A DNA stretch of 64,000 bases from Pseudaquabacterium pictum. Its GTDB lineage: Bacteria > Pseudomonadota > Gammaproteobacteria > Burkholderiales > Burkholderiaceae_C. Position 1 is the stretch's first letter. Every line of letters starts with the position of its first letter. Shown piece after piece: positions 50,786 to 61,847 of this stretch. A program made the translations under genes and the position numbers. The stretch lies in contig NZ_BJCL01000020.1 in assembly GCF_005403045.1 (NCBI RefSeq), positions 21,270 through 85,269 of the forward strand. The letters run 5' to 3'. Below the pieces are notes generated by a model. The model was not told the origin of the DNA and did not search any database. It worked only from the letters and a program-made list of their open reading frames with translations.

Positions 50786-51934
50786 TCAGGCCGCGGGCGT
50801 GGCGCGGCGGGCGCGCACCGCGTCGCTCAGCGTCTGCAGCACGCCCACCGAGTCGTCCCAGCCGATGCAGGCATCGGTGATGCTCTGGCCGTAGGCCAGG
50901 TTGGCCGGATCGTCGGTGCCGGCGCTGAACTTCTGCGCGCCGGCGTTCAGGTGGCTTTCCACCATCACGCCGAAGATGCAGCGGTTGCCCACGGCCATCT
51001 GCGCGGCGATGTCGCGCGCCACGTCGATCTGCCGATGGTGCTGCTTGCTGCTGTTGGCATGGCTGCAGTCGATCATCAGCTGGCAGGGCAGCTTGGCGGC
51101 GCGCAGCTCGTTGCAGGCGGCGTCCACGCTGGCCTTGTCGTAGTTGGGTGCCTTGCCGCCGCGCAGGATCACATGGCAATCCTTGTTGCCCTTGGTCTGC
51201 ACGATGGCCACCTGGCCGTTCTTGTGCACCGACATGAAGTGGTGCGGCCGGCTGGCGGCCTGGATCGCATCGGTGGCGATCTTCAGGTTGCCGTCGGTGC
51301 CGTTCTTGAAGCCGATCGGCGCGCTCAGGCCACTGGCCAGCTCGCGGTGCACCTGGCTTTCGGTGGTGCGCGCGCCGATCGCGCCCCAGCTGATCAGGTC
51401 GCCGATGTACTGCGGGCTGATCACGTCGAGGAACTCGCTGCCCGCCGGCACGCCCAGGCGGTTGATGTCCACCAGCAGCTGGCGGGCGATGCGCAGGCCC
51501 TCGTGGATGCGGTAGCTCTCGTCCAGGTAGGGGTCGTTGATCAGGCCCTTCCAGCCCACGGTGGTGCGCGGCTTTTCGAAGTACACCCGCATCACGATCT
51601 CCAGCGTGTCGGCGTACTTGGCGCGCTCGGCCTTCAGCCGGCGGGCGTAGTCGATGGCGGCGGCCGGGTCGTGGATCGAGCAGGGGCCGATCACCACCAG
51701 CAGCCGGTCGTCCGTTCCGTCGAGGATGCGGCGCACGCGGGCACGGGTGTCGCCGATCAGCTGCTCCACCGGCGTGCCGGCGATCGGGAAGAAGCGGATC
51801 AGGTGCTCGGGCGGCGGCAGCGGCGTCACCTCCTCGATGCGCTGGTCGTCGGTCTGGCTGGTCTTCTCGCTCAGCGCATAGCCAAAGCCCGGCTCGGTGT
51901 TGCTGCTGCGGCTGCTGGGGTGTTGGGGGGCCAT
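50786..51934 (-). CDS. aroG: 3-deoxy-7-phosphoheptulonate synthase (DAHP synthase, class I)
   Basis: First enzyme of the shikimate pathway, condensing phosphoenolpyruvate and erythrose-4-phosphate. The 382-residue protein has the AroG/F/H motifs VVIGPCSIHDP, MRVYFEKPRTTVGWKG, SPQYIGDLISWGAIGARTTESQ, APIGFKNGTDGN and IDCSHANSSK. An N-terminal extension (SSRSSNTEPGFGYALSEKTSQTDDQR) precedes the barrel. It is preceded by a leader with an aromatic-rich peptide and a terminator hairpin, so it is probably controlled by attenuation in response to charged Phe/Tyr/Trp tRNA. Which amino acid inhibits the enzyme itself is not evident. Confidence 0.95.
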   Translation of the reverse strand: MAPQHPSSRSSNTEPGFGYALSEKTSQTDDQRIEEVTPLPPPEHLIRFFPIAGTPVEQLIGDTRARVRRILDGTDDRLLVVIGPCSIHDPAAAIDYARRLKAERAKYADTLEIVMRVYFEKPRTTVGWKGLINDPYLDESYRIHEGLRIARQLLVDINRLGVPAGSEFLDVISPQYIGDLISWGAIGARTTESQVHRELASGLSAPIGFKNGTDGNLKIATDAIQAASRPHHFMSVHKNGQVAIVQTKGNKDCHVILRGGKAPNYDKASVDAACNELRAAKLPCQLMIDCSHANSSKQHHRQIDVARDIAAQMAVGNRCIFGVMVESHLNAGAQKFSAGTDDPANLAYGQSITDACIGWDDSVGVLQTLSDAVRARRATPAA

Positions 51935-51977
51935 GGTCTGCTCCTGGGCTGCGGTGTCGGTCGGGACGGTGGGGACG

Positions 51978-52007
51978 AAAAAAAACCGCCGGGGTTGCCG
52001 GCGGTTT
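51978..52007 (-). terminator. Attenuator (intrinsic terminator) in the aroG leader
   Basis: On the minus strand AAACCGCCGG (52007-51998), a 5-base loop and CCGGCGGTTT (51992-51983) form a 10-bp stem followed by a run of eight T residues in total. It lies 44 bases before the aroG ATG and 25 bases after the leader peptide stop. Its 5' arm CCGCCGG can instead pair with CCGGCGG at 52061-52055 inside the leader peptide gene, giving an antiterminator. Confidence 0.8.
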
Positions 52008-52032
52008 GTCTGGTGCTTGCTTCGCTTGCGTT

Positions 52033-52110
52033 TCACGCGCGCTTGCTTCTCCAGCCGCCGGGTGGGGGCGAGAACCAAAAGTACGCAAAAAAGAAGCGAT
52101 TGGCAGTCAT
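52033..52110 (-). CDS. Aromatic-rich leader peptide controlling aroG
   Basis: Short frame of 25 codons starting MTANRFFFAYFWFS and ending in a basic tail before TGA at 52033. Seven of the eight codons 6-13 are Phe, Tyr or Trp (five Phe, one Tyr, one Trp), with a further Trp at 20. That is the hallmark of an attenuation leader peptide for aromatic amino-acid synthesis. Codons 17-19 (Pro-Gly-Gly) contain the segment that can pair with the terminator's 5' arm. An in-frame ATG at 52137 could extend it to 34 residues; neither start has a clear Shine-Dalgarno. It lies downstream of the sedolisin gene and 98 bases before aroG. Confidence 0.8.
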   Translation of the reverse strand: MTANRFFFAYFWFSPPPGGWRSKRA

Positions 52111-52160
52111 CGGCCGCGAATGTAGCACGCTGCCCATGACGGCTGGCTGACGCCTGCGCG

Positions 52161-53597
52161 TCAGCGCAGCGCGGCGGCGGCCGCCAGGAAGGCCGCCACG
52201 TTGGGCGTGCCCCAGCCGGTGGGGATGTCGTAGCGGCTGCCCGCGCGGGCCCAGACCTGGCTGCCGTTGCTGCCCTCGACCACATCGTTGAACCGCGCCG
52301 CCGCGGCCAGCGGGCCGTACAGGCTGGTGTGGATGCGGCCCAGCGGCGCAGCGCCCGCCAGCGCACGCCGGGCATTGGCCACGGCCAGGATGCCGGCCCA
52401 CTGCGGCGCACCGGCGCTGGTCCCGCCCATGCTGAACCACTTGGTCTTGCTGCCCGGGGCGGTCACCACCGTCATGTGGCCGGTGTACGGGTCGGCATTG
52501 AAGCTGACGTCGGTCACGCCGCGCGCCGGCTTGCCGCTGCGGGTGCGGCCGGCGCCGCCGATGGCCAGCGCCGACTGGTAGGCCGGGCGCGCCAGCCAGC
52601 TGCTGAAGCCGCCGCCGCTGCGCGACCAGGCCACTTCGTTGCGCACCGTGCCGGTCATCCAGGCGGTGGTGCCGCCCACCGCCAGCACACCGGCGCCCAC
52701 GGCCGGCCAGTTCGCCTGGGCCCCCGAGTCGCCGGCCGCGGCCACATAGCTCATGCCGGTGGCGGTGAACAGCGCCTCGTAGGGCTCGACATAGTTGGCC
52801 TCGGCCGCGCCGAAGCTCATGCTGACCACGCCCGGCCCCAGGCGGTTGGCCAGGGTGATGGTCTCGGACAGGCTGCTGGTCAGGGCCGAGGCGCCTTGCA
52901 CCACCACCTTGCGTGCGAGTGGTGCGGTGGCATGGGCCCACTGCAGATCCAGCGCGTATTCCGAGGCCCAACCGGCGTTGTAGGCCGGCGCGGCCGCGCG
53001 CAGGCTGCCGCGGTCGCTGTTGACCACCGCCACGGTGCAGGCGCTGGCGGGCGGCGCCGGCAAGCTGCGCACCGGGTTCTGCACCGGCACCACCACCTGC
53101 TGGCAGGCGGGCAGGCCGAAGCGGCTGCTGAAGGTGTTGAGGTCCTGCAGCAGGTTGGCGCCAGCGAAGGCGCCCAGGATGTAGATCGTCTGGCCGGCGC
53201 CGAGGTCGGCCCGTTGCTGGGCCGTCAGGTTGGCCCAGCTGGTCGGCAGCGCCGGCATGCCGTAGAGGCTGCGGATCGACGCGGGCGTGTGGCTCACCGC
53301 CGCCGTGGGCCGGCGGGCCTGGATGGTCTGTTCGGGGACGTCGCCCACGGCGGCGGTGGTGCTGCCGTCACCCAGGTTCAGCCGGGTGTCGCCGTGCAGC
53401 TGCACGGTGTGCTGCTGCGGGGCTTCCTGCAGTGGCGCCGGTTCGGCGATCTCGCCCACGCTGTGGAAGGCCGGCTGGGCCTCCACCACGTCCAGCGGCT
53501 CGGCAGTGGTGGTCGCGGCGTCGCCGCCGCCGCAGGCCACCAGGGCAGCGGTGGCGGACAGGCTCAGGGCGATCAGGTGCGGGCGGGTGACAGGCAT
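52161..53597 (-). CDS. Sedolisin-type (S53) serine-carboxyl protease, lipoprotein
   Basis: Exported protease of 478 residues. The N-terminal lipobox TAALVAC (Cys22) is followed by GGGD, then a propeptide-like region up to about 100 and the catalytic domain. The S53 catalytic set is visible: Glu213 and Asp217 in WASEYALDLQWAHATAP, the oxyanion Asp290 in YVAAAGDSGA and Ser394 in GGTSAGAPQWAG. The C-terminal calcium-site region near FNDVVEGSNG is present. Sedolisins are usually active at acid pH; a lipid-anchored form is less common. The ATG at 53597 was chosen because it gives a normal lipoprotein signal. It is upstream of the aroG leader on the same strand and divergent from a small lipoprotein gene. 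Confidence 0.87.
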   Translation of the reverse strand: MPVTRPHLIALSLSATAALVACGGGDAATTTAEPLDVVEAQPAFHSVGEIAEPAPLQEAPQQHTVQLHGDTRLNLGDGSTTAAVGDVPEQTIQARRPTAAVSHTPASIRSLYGMPALPTSWANLTAQQRADLGAGQTIYILGAFAGANLLQDLNTFSSRFGLPACQQVVVPVQNPVRSLPAPPASACTVAVVNSDRGSLRAAAPAYNAGWASEYALDLQWAHATAPLARKVVVQGASALTSSLSETITLANRLGPGVVSMSFGAAEANYVEPYEALFTATGMSYVAAAGDSGAQANWPAVGAGVLAVGGTTAWMTGTVRNEVAWSRSGGGFSSWLARPAYQSALAIGGAGRTRSGKPARGVTDVSFNADPYTGHMTVVTAPGSKTKWFSMGGTSAGAPQWAGILAVANARRALAGAAPLGRIHTSLYGPLAAAARFNDVVEGSNGSQVWARAGSRYDIPTGWGTPNVAAFLAAAAALR

Positions 53598-53783
53598 GGC
53601 GGGCGGTGCGTCGGCGCAGGAATGCGTCACGGTTCATCGTCCGCCGCCGCCGGAACTTGAGGCCGATCGCAGGAATTGCCGGCCCGCAGCGTGGCATCTG
53701 CACGGTGGCCGGTGAGCCGTTTGCCGCCGGTTTGCGGCGTGAACAGGCATCCCCACCCGTCCATCCACCGATCCGGAGACACC

Positions 53784-54308
53784 ATGACCGCACGCCCGTT
53801 CCCCCGCACCGCCCCGCTGCTGGCCACCCTGGCCCTGGCCGCCACCCTGGCCGCCTGCGGCGGTGGCGACGATGACACCGCCGCCGCCGCCGCCAGTGGC
53901 GGCACGCTGACGCTGTCGGCCACCAGCCCGTCCAGCGACACCACCATCGACCTGTCCACCGCCACCGCCAAGGGCACCAACGGCCGCGCGGCCGACAGCT
54001 TCAGCAGCGTGCCCTACTGCGAGATCTTCTGGGAGAACGCCAACGGCGCCAACGGCAGGAAGTACGCGGTGCAGGTCTACTACCGGCAGGACAACAAGCT
54101 GCCGCTGCATGTCAGCGTGGTCGAAAGCGGTGGTTGGGCCGTGTTCAGCAACGACAGCGGCGCCACCATCACCGGCATCACCATCGACACCACCGCCCGC
54201 ACCGCGGTGTTCAACAACAAGGTGCTGGCCGGCAGCGCCGGCGAGGCCGGCACGCTGGCGGGCACGGCCAGCTTCGGCAGCAGCACCACCGCGGCCTGCG
54301 GCGCCTGA
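53784..54308 (+). CDS. Small hypothetical lipoprotein
   Basis: Protein of 174 residues with a lipoprotein signal and lipobox TLAAC followed by GGGDDD, the same tail as the divergent sedolisin. The mature part is rich in Thr, Ser and Ala (SGGTLTLSATSPSSDTTIDL), then VPYCEIFWENANGANGRKYAVQVYY and a Gly/Thr-rich beta-like region with a C-terminal Cys (TTAACGA) that could pair with the internal Cys. The ATG at 53784 follows CGGAGAC. I do not recognise the family. It converges on the UbiH-like gene with three bases between stops. Confidence 0.7.
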   Translation: MTARPFPRTAPLLATLALAATLAACGGGDDDTAAAAASGGTLTLSATSPSSDTTIDLSTATAKGTNGRAADSFSSVPYCEIFWENANGANGRKYAVQVYYRQDNKLPLHVSVVESGGWAVFSNDSGATITGITIDTTARTAVFNNKVLAGSAGEAGTLAGTASFGSSTTAACGA

Positions 54309-54311
54309 GGT

Positions 54312-55517
54312 TCAGCGACGCCCGAACATCATCTGCCGCGCCAGCGCCGATTTCACCGGCGGCAGCGCCTGCAGCAGGGCCAGGCCCAGGCCGCGCGCAG
54401 CCGGCAGGCCGGGCCAGCGCCAGGTGAAACTGCGGGCGAGGAAGTCGGTGGCGGCGATCATGCTCCAGCGGTCGGGCCCGCGCTGCCATTCCAGCCGCCG
54501 CAGCAGCACCGGCAGCTCGCCCGGGCTGGCATGGCGCAGCGCCTGCACCAGCGCCGCGGCATCGCGCAGGCCCAGGTTCAGGCCCTGGCCGGCCACCGGG
54601 TGCAGGGTCTGCGCGGCATTGCCGATGCGCACGATGGCGCCGTCGGTCAGCGTGCGTTCGGCGTTCAGCCCCAGCGGAAACTGCTTCAGCGGCGACAGCC
54701 CCACCACCGTGCCCGCATCGGCGGGCAGCAGGGTGTTGAGCACGGCGATGCGCTGGGCCTCGGTGAGTGCGGCCACCGGGTCGTCGGCACTGTTCACGCA
54801 CCACACCATTGCGGCGCGGGCCTGGCCATCGGCGCCCGGTGCCAGCGGCAGCAGGGCCAGCGGGCCCTGGCGGGTGAAGCGTTCCACCGCCAGGCCGGGC
54901 GTGGCGCCGGCCAGCGTGGCGGTGCCGACCCAGGCCGTCTGGCCGTAGTCGTGGGTGATCGCCTTCCTGGCCTGGTCGGCGAACACGCCGCCCTCGGCCA
55001 CCACCGCCAGGTCGAAGGTCTCGGCGATGCCGGCATCCACCTCCACACCGGCGCCGTGGTTGCGCACGTCCACCACCGGCTGGCCGAAGCGGCTGTGCAG
55101 GCGCTGTGGCGCGCCGCGTTCGGCGGCCTGCCAGGCCTGCTGCAGGCAGCTGACCAGGGCGCCGTAGCTCAGCACCGCGCCCAGCATCTCCACGCCCTCG
55201 TCGGCGGCGCGCAGCCGCACGGCGGCCTGGGCGCCGGGCAGGTCCAGCGTGGGCGGCGCCTGCGACACCATCACCTCGGTGATCGGCCGCGCGGCCTCTG
55301 CCGGCCAGGCGCCCAGGGCGCGCAGCTGCTGCACGCTGCCCAGGGCCAGCGCCAGGGTGCGCGGGTCGCCCGACACATCCTTGTCGGCCGGCCGGGCGTC
55401 GAACAGCGTGATCTCGGCCGCCGGCAGCTTGTGCGCTGCCTGCAGCGCCAGCGCCAGCCCGGCCGGGCCGGCGCCGATCACCGCCAGGCGCCAGGTGGCC
55501 GCAGCCGGCAGCGTCAT
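54312..55517 (-). CDS. UbiH/VisC-family FAD-dependent monooxygenase (ubiquinone biosynthesis type)
   Basis: Flavoprotein of 401 residues with the N-terminal dinucleotide motif AVIGAGPAGLALAL (about 13-26), the family motif in DLAVVAEGG, and the C-terminal FAD motif IGNAAQTLHPVAGQGLNLGLRDAAAL, which is the UbiH/Coq6 signature. These enzymes hydroxylate the ring of ubiquinone precursors using O2. Which ring position (UbiH, UbiF, UbiI or UbiM type) cannot be decided. The next gene downstream on the transcript direction is on the other strand; the exported hypothetical gene precedes it by 76 bases. Confidence 0.87.
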   Translation of the reverse strand: MTLPAAATWRLAVIGAGPAGLALALQAAHKLPAAEITLFDARPADKDVSGDPRTLALALGSVQQLRALGAWPAEAARPITEVMVSQAPPTLDLPGAQAAVRLRAADEGVEMLGAVLSYGALVSCLQQAWQAAERGAPQRLHSRFGQPVVDVRNHGAGVEVDAGIAETFDLAVVAEGGVFADQARKAITHDYGQTAWVGTATLAGATPGLAVERFTRQGPLALLPLAPGADGQARAAMVWCVNSADDPVAALTEAQRIAVLNTLLPADAGTVVGLSPLKQFPLGLNAERTLTDGAIVRIGNAAQTLHPVAGQGLNLGLRDAAALVQALRHASPGELPVLLRRLEWQRGPDRWSMIAATDFLARSFTWRWPGLPAARGLGLALLQALPPVKSALARQMMFGRR

Positions 55518-55593
55518 GCCTGCCCCCAGACCTGGCGCTGCGCGCCAGGGCCCCCTCGTGGGGCGAGAAAACTTGGGGCGGCCCGGCGTTTTC

Positions 55594-56157
55594 TCATGAG
55601 CAGCCCTCCAGCCAGCCCACCTCCGGCAGGCGGCCGCCGCGCAGCGTGATGATGCGGCCCTGGTCGTTGGTCTCCATCACCAGGGCGAACCTGCGGTCGG
55701 GCGAGTAGACGGTGAGCACCTTGCCCTGGGCGAAATAGGGATGCGCGCCGGTGCTCAGCCGCTTGCCGTAGGCCTTCTGGGCCTGGGCCAGGCTGTCGCC
55801 CACCCGCACGCCGCTGATGGTGGCGTAGCGGGCGTCGCGGGTTTCCGCGCGGGTGATCACGTCACCCGCCAGCGTGTAGCGCACACCGGGTTGCTGGGGC
55901 GCCTGGCGGTGCTGGCAGCCCGCCGCGCCGGAGGCGGCAGCGGCCGGCGTGGATGCCGCACGGCCGGCTGGCAGCGGCTCCAGCTGCAGCGGCTGGCCCA
56001 GCGCGGCCTCGGCCTTGGCGCGGTCCAGTCCGGCGATGGCCGGCGTCAGGCCCTGGAAGCTGAAACGCGCCTCGGCCGGGGCCGCCACCGCGCCACCGAC
56101 GGCGCCCAGCAGCAGCAGGGGCGTCCAGACAAGGCGATGAAGACGGCGTCCGGTCAC
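55594..56157 (-). CDS. Exported hypothetical protein
   Basis: Protein of 187 residues with a signal peptide (about 1-26, ending AVAAPA). The mature part contains LTPAIAGLDRAKAEAALGQPLQLEPLP, an Ala/Ser-rich linker with a Cys, and a second part TISGVRVGDSLAQAQKAYGKRL, then VYSPDRRFALVMETNDQGRIITLRGGRLPEVGWLEGC. The GVRVGDSLAQAQKAYG segment resembles small periplasmic proteins with a repeat of a compact alpha/beta unit. Two Cys residues could form a disulfide. I do not recognise a family, and no function is assigned. Confidence 0.65.
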   Translation of the reverse strand: MTGRRLHRLVWTPLLLLGAVGGAVAAPAEARFSFQGLTPAIAGLDRAKAEAALGQPLQLEPLPAGRAASTPAAAASGAAGCQHRQAPQQPGVRYTLAGDVITRAETRDARYATISGVRVGDSLAQAQKAYGKRLSTGAHPYFAQGKVLTVYSPDRRFALVMETNDQGRIITLRGGRLPEVGWLEGCS

Positions 56158-56215
56158 GGGCAGAGGGTGTTGCAGCGGCAGTGGGCGCGACGATAGCGCA
56201 TCGTCCGCGGGCGGG

Positions 56216-56950
56216 TCAGCGTGGGTGGAAGTCGGCCGCGGTCAGCGCCGCGTTGACCGCGTCCAGCTGTGCCGGTGTGCCCACGTTGTGCCAGGCCCCG
56301 GGCAGCAGCGTGCCGGCCAGCCGGCCGGCATCGGCACTGGCGAACAGGCAAGGGCCCAGCGGCGCATGCTGGCCGGCGGCGATGCCGTCCACCAGGCGGC
56401 TGCGCACCAGGGCGATGTTGGCGTAGGTCAGCGGCCGCGGCTGGCGGGCGGGCGGGCGCTGCACCCGGTCGCCCTGCAGCGCAAAGTCGCCGGCCGCATG
56501 GAAGTCGGGGTTGGGCACCAGCCACAGGTGGGCATCGTCGTCGCCCGCGGCAAAGTGCTGCGCGGTGGCGGCATCGAAGCCGAAACCCGGCGCCACGATG
56601 TCGCCCGACACCAGCCAGAAGCTGCGGCCCAGCTGCGGCAGGGCCTTGGCGATGCCACCGGCCGTCTCCAGCGCGCCGCCGTGGTCGCGGCCCTCGTGCG
56701 AGTAGTGGATGGCCAGGCCGAAGCGGCGGCCATCGCCCAGCGCGACCGGGAACTGGTCTTCCAGCCAGGCGGTGTTGATGACCACCTCGCGCACGCCGGC
56801 GGCGGCCAGGGCCAGCAGGTGCCATTCGATCATCGGCCGCCCGGCCACCGGCAGCAGCGGCTTCGGGCAGGCATCGGTCAGCGGGCGCATGCGCGCGCCG
56901 CGGCCGGCGGCCAGGATCAGGGCGGGCAGGTTGGCGGCGGTGTCGGGCAT
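56216..56950 (-). CDS. murU: N-acetylmuramate alpha-1-phosphate uridylyltransferase (MurU-like nucleotidyltransferase)
   Basis: Cytosolic sugar-1-phosphate nucleotidyltransferase of 244 residues: ALILAAGRGARMRPLTDACPKPLLPVAGRPMIEWHLLAL is the nucleotide-binding loop with the Lys-Pro pair, followed by the metal-site Asp in WLVSGDIVA and the family WHNVGTPAQLDAVNAAL near the end. The compact size fits MurU, which makes UDP-MurNAc from recycled MurNAc-1-phosphate in peptidoglycan recycling. The partner kinase gene amgK is usually adjacent but is not here, so a related sugar nucleotide is possible. The ATG at 56950 is 34 bases after the hemerythrin stop. Confidence 0.82.
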   Translation of the reverse strand: MPDTAANLPALILAAGRGARMRPLTDACPKPLLPVAGRPMIEWHLLALAAAGVREVVINTAWLEDQFPVALGDGRRFGLAIHYSHEGRDHGGALETAGGIAKALPQLGRSFWLVSGDIVAPGFGFDAATAQHFAAGDDDAHLWLVPNPDFHAAGDFALQGDRVQRPPARQPRPLTYANIALVRSRLVDGIAAGQHAPLGPCLFASADAGRLAGTLLPGAWHNVGTPAQLDAVNAALTAADFHPR

Positions 56951-56984
56951 GGCGGCGGCAGTGTAGGCCGCCGCAGGCCGGTGC

Positions 56985-57560
56985 TCAGGCCAGGCCGATC
57001 GGCGCCGGCGCCTCCCGCACGATCTTCTGGAACAGCGGCTGGAACACCGGGTCGGCCGCATGGCCGGTCAGCGGGTCGCGGTTGGCGGCGAAGGCGGTGT
57101 CCAGCGTGGCCCAATCGGCGGCACTGAGGTGGCGCTGGGCGGCGGGCAGCACCTCCTGCTCTTCGGCGGCCATGTGGCACAGGTAGCCGTCGATGTAGCG
57201 GTCCAGCGCGTCGACAAAGTCCTGGCGGCGCGGCGGGCCCAGCACCTCGTAGGCCAGCAGCGCATGGGCCAGTTCGCGCACCGCCGCCTCGCCGCGGGCA
57301 TGGTCGGCCTCCAGCCGGTCCAGCGTGCCCCACAGTTCCGGGCAGCGCGCGCGCAGCGCCGGAAAGAGCAGCTGGGTCTCCTTCGGGTGGTGCAGCCGTT
57401 CCGGGAACTCGTCCACGTAGAACAGCATGGCCCGCAGCACCGCGAAGTCGGGCGCCTGGCCGCTGCGCTGGGCCTGGGCCACCAGCAGGTGCATCGACCG
57501 CAGCATGGCCGCCAGGGCCTGGTGTTCGTCACGGATCACGTCGAGGGCAAGGTGGCGCAT
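56985..57560 (-). CDS. Hemerythrin HHE-domain protein
   Basis: Cytosolic protein of 191 residues with an HHE four-helix bundle: His13 in RDEHQAL, His57/58 and Glu61 in RLHHPKETQLLFP, His87 in LEADHARGE, and His129 with Glu133/134 in CHMAAEEQEVLP, a plausible complete set of di-iron ligands. Such proteins bind O2 or iron or sense redox/NO. A C-terminal extension of about 40 residues (FAANRDPLTGHAADPVFQPL) follows. The ATG at 57560 gives the usual start. It is divergent from tkt across 180 bases. Confidence 0.85.
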   Translation of the reverse strand: MRHLALDVIRDEHQALAAMLRSMHLLVAQAQRSGQAPDFAVLRAMLFYVDEFPERLHHPKETQLLFPALRARCPELWGTLDRLEADHARGEAAVRELAHALLAYEVLGPPRRQDFVDALDRYIDGYLCHMAAEEQEVLPAAQRHLSAADWATLDTAFAANRDPLTGHAADPVFQPLFQKIVREAPAPIGLA

Positions 57561-57740
57561 GGCGGCAGCGGGGTGGGCAGGATGCCGGCAGCTTGGACCG
57601 CACGGCCGCTGCCCGCCTTGCGCAAGATCAACCGGTGGCGCCCGGCCGGCGGGCACCGGCCGGGTGACGGCCGCGTGGTGGCCGCCCGCTAAAATCCGCG
57701 TTTCCCCGACCCACCCACCACGCCCGCAGCGGCGCCGCGC

Positions 57741-59804
57741 ATGGACTCCACCGCACAACAACCCAAGCCCAGCCCGGCCGCGCTGAAAGCCGCCCGCCAA
57801 TCCGCCCTGATGGCCAATGCCGTGCGTGCGCTGGCGATGGACGCGGTGCAGCAGGCCAACAGCGGCCACCCGGGCGCGCCCATGGGCATGGCCGAGATCG
57901 CGGTGGCGCTGTGGGGCCGCCACCTCAAGCACAACCCGGCCAATCCGCAGTGGGCCGACCGCGACCGCTTCGTGCTGAGCAACGGCCACGGCTCGATGCT
58001 GATCTACGCGCTGCTGCACCTGAGCGGCTATGCGCTGCCGATGAGCGAGTTGCGCAACTTCCGCCAGCTGCACAGCAAGACCCCGGGCCACCCCGAGGTG
58101 GGCATCACCCCCGGCGTGGAAACCACCACCGGTCCGCTGGGCCAGGGCATCACCAACGCGGTGGGCATGGCACTGGCCGAGAAGCTGCTGGCGCAGGAAT
58201 TCAACCGCCCGGGCCACACCGTGGTCGACCACCGCACCTGGGCCTTCCTGGGTGACGGCTGCCTGATGGAGGGCATCAGCCACGAGGCCTGCGCCCTGGC
58301 CGGCGCCTGGAAGCTGAACAAGCTGGTCGCCCTCTATGACGACAACGGCATCAGCATCGACGGCCAGGTCAAGCCCTGGTTCGTCGATGACGTGGCGGCG
58401 CGCTTCCGCGCCTACCAGTGGCATGTGGTCGGCCCGGTGGACGGCCATGACGTGGAGGCGGTGGACGCCGCCATTTCCCAGGCCAAGGCCAGCGGCGACA
58501 AGCCCACGCTGGTGATCTGCAAGACCAACATCGGCCAGGGCTCGCCCAACCGCGCCGGCACCGCCAAGGCCCACGGCGAGGCGCTGGGCGCCGACGAGAT
58601 CGCGCTGACCCGCGCGGCCATCGGCTGGCCGCACGAGCCCTTCGTGATCCCTGAGGCGGCCTATGCCGCCTGGGATGCCAAGCGCATCGGCGATGCGGCC
58701 GAGGCGCGCTGGGTCAAGACCTTCGCCAAGTACAAGGCCAAGCACCCGGCGCTGGCCGCCGAGCTGGCCCGCCGCATGAGCGGCGACCTGCCGGCCGGCT
58801 TTGCCCAGGCCGCGGTGGATGCCGCCGTGGCCGCCCACACCGCGGCGCAGACGGTGGCCAGCCGCAAGGCCAGCCAGATCGCGCTGGAAGCCTTCACCGC
58901 CGCCCTGCCCGAGCTGCTGGGCGGATCGGCCGACTTGACCGGCAGCAACCTGACCAACACCAGCCACACGCCCAACCTGCGCTTCGACGAAGCCGGCCAC
59001 GGCAACGGCGGCCGCCACATCAACTACGGCGTGCGCGAGTTCGGCATGGCCGCCATCATGAACGGCGTGGCCCTGCACGGCGGCTTCATCCCCTACGGCG
59101 GCACCTTCCTCACCTTCAGCGACTACAGCCGCAACGCCATCCGCATGGCCGCGCTGATGAAGACGCGGGTGATCCATGTGTTCACGCACGACAGCATCGG
59201 CCTGGGCGAGGACGGCCCCACCCACCAGAGCGTGGAGCATGCGGCCAGCCTGCGGCTGATTCCCGGCCTGGATGTCTGGCGCCCGGCCGACACCGCCGAG
59301 ACCAGCGTGGCCTGGGCCTGCGCCATCCAGAGCCGCAGCCGCCCCAGCGCGCTGCTGCTGAGCCGGCAGAACCTGCCGTATGCGCCCAAGGCGGGTCTCG
59401 ACGACATCGCCAAGGGCGCCTATGTGCTGGCCGAGCCCAGCGAGGTGGGCCTGAAGAAGGCGGCCCAGGCGGTGATCATCGCCACCGGCAGCGAGGTGCA
59501 GCTGGCCCTGCATGCGCAGGCCGCGCTGGCCAAGCTGAAGATCGCCGTGCGGGTGGTCAGCATGCCCAGCACCAACGTGTTCGACCGCCAGAGCACGGCC
59601 TACAAGACCAGCGTGCTGCCGGCCAAGCTGCCGCGCGTGGCCATCGAGGCCGGCGTGACCGACGGCTGGTGGAAGTACGGCTGCGCTGCGGTGCTGGGCA
59701 TCGACACCTACGGCGAGAGCGCCCCGGCGCCGGTGCTGTTCAAGCACTTCGGCCTGACCGCCGAGGCGCTGGCCGACACGGTGCGCGCCGTGCTGGGCAA
59801 GTAA
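57741..59804 (+). CDS. tkt: Transketolase
   Basis: Thiamine-diphosphate enzyme of the pentose phosphate and Calvin pathways, 687 residues. It has the family start LANAVRAL-like [34 protein letters not shown], the diphosphate-binding [13 protein letters not shown] with the metal-binding Asp and Asn further on, [13 protein letters not shown] and the late [15 protein letters not shown]. An N-terminal tail of about 25 residues precedes the conserved part. TAAAAT-like TAAAATCC near 57690 may be a -10 element. In related bacteria tkt and gap are neighbours; here an exported TonB-C repeat protein lies between them. Confidence 0.95.
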   Translation: MDSTAQQPKPSPAALKAARQSALMANAVRALAMDAVQQANSGHPGAPMGMAEIAVALWGRHLKHNPANPQWADRDRFVLSNGHGSMLIYALLHLSGYALPMSELRNFRQLHSKTPGHPEVGITPGVETTTGPLGQGITNAVGMALAEKLLAQEFNRPGHTVVDHRTWAFLGDGCLMEGISHEACALAGAWKLNKLVALYDDNGISIDGQVKPWFVDDVAARFRAYQWHVVGPVDGHDVEAVDAAISQAKASGDKPTLVICKTNIGQGSPNRAGTAKAHGEALGADEIALTRAAIGWPHEPFVIPEAAYAAWDAKRIGDAAEARWVKTFAKYKAKHPALAAELARRMSGDLPAGFAQAAVDAAVAAHTAAQTVASRKASQIALEAFTAALPELLGGSADLTGSNLTNTSHTPNLRFDEAGHGNGGRHINYGVREFGMAAIMNGVALHGGFIPYGGTFLTFSDYSRNAIRMAALMKTRVIHVFTHDSIGLGEDGPTHQSVEHAASLRLIPGLDVWRPADTAETSVAWACAIQSRSRPSALLLSRQNLPYAPKAGLDDIAKGAYVLAEPSEVGLKKAAQAVIIATGSEVQLALHAQAALAKLKIAVRVVSMPSTNVFDRQSTAYKTSVLPAKLPRVAIEAGVTDGWWKYGCAAVLGIDTYGESAPAPVLFKHFGLTAEALADTVRAVLGK

Positions 59805-59814
59805 GGCTGCTGCC

Positions 59815-61834
<2,020 letters not shown>

Positions 61835-61847
61835 CCCCAGGCGCTTC

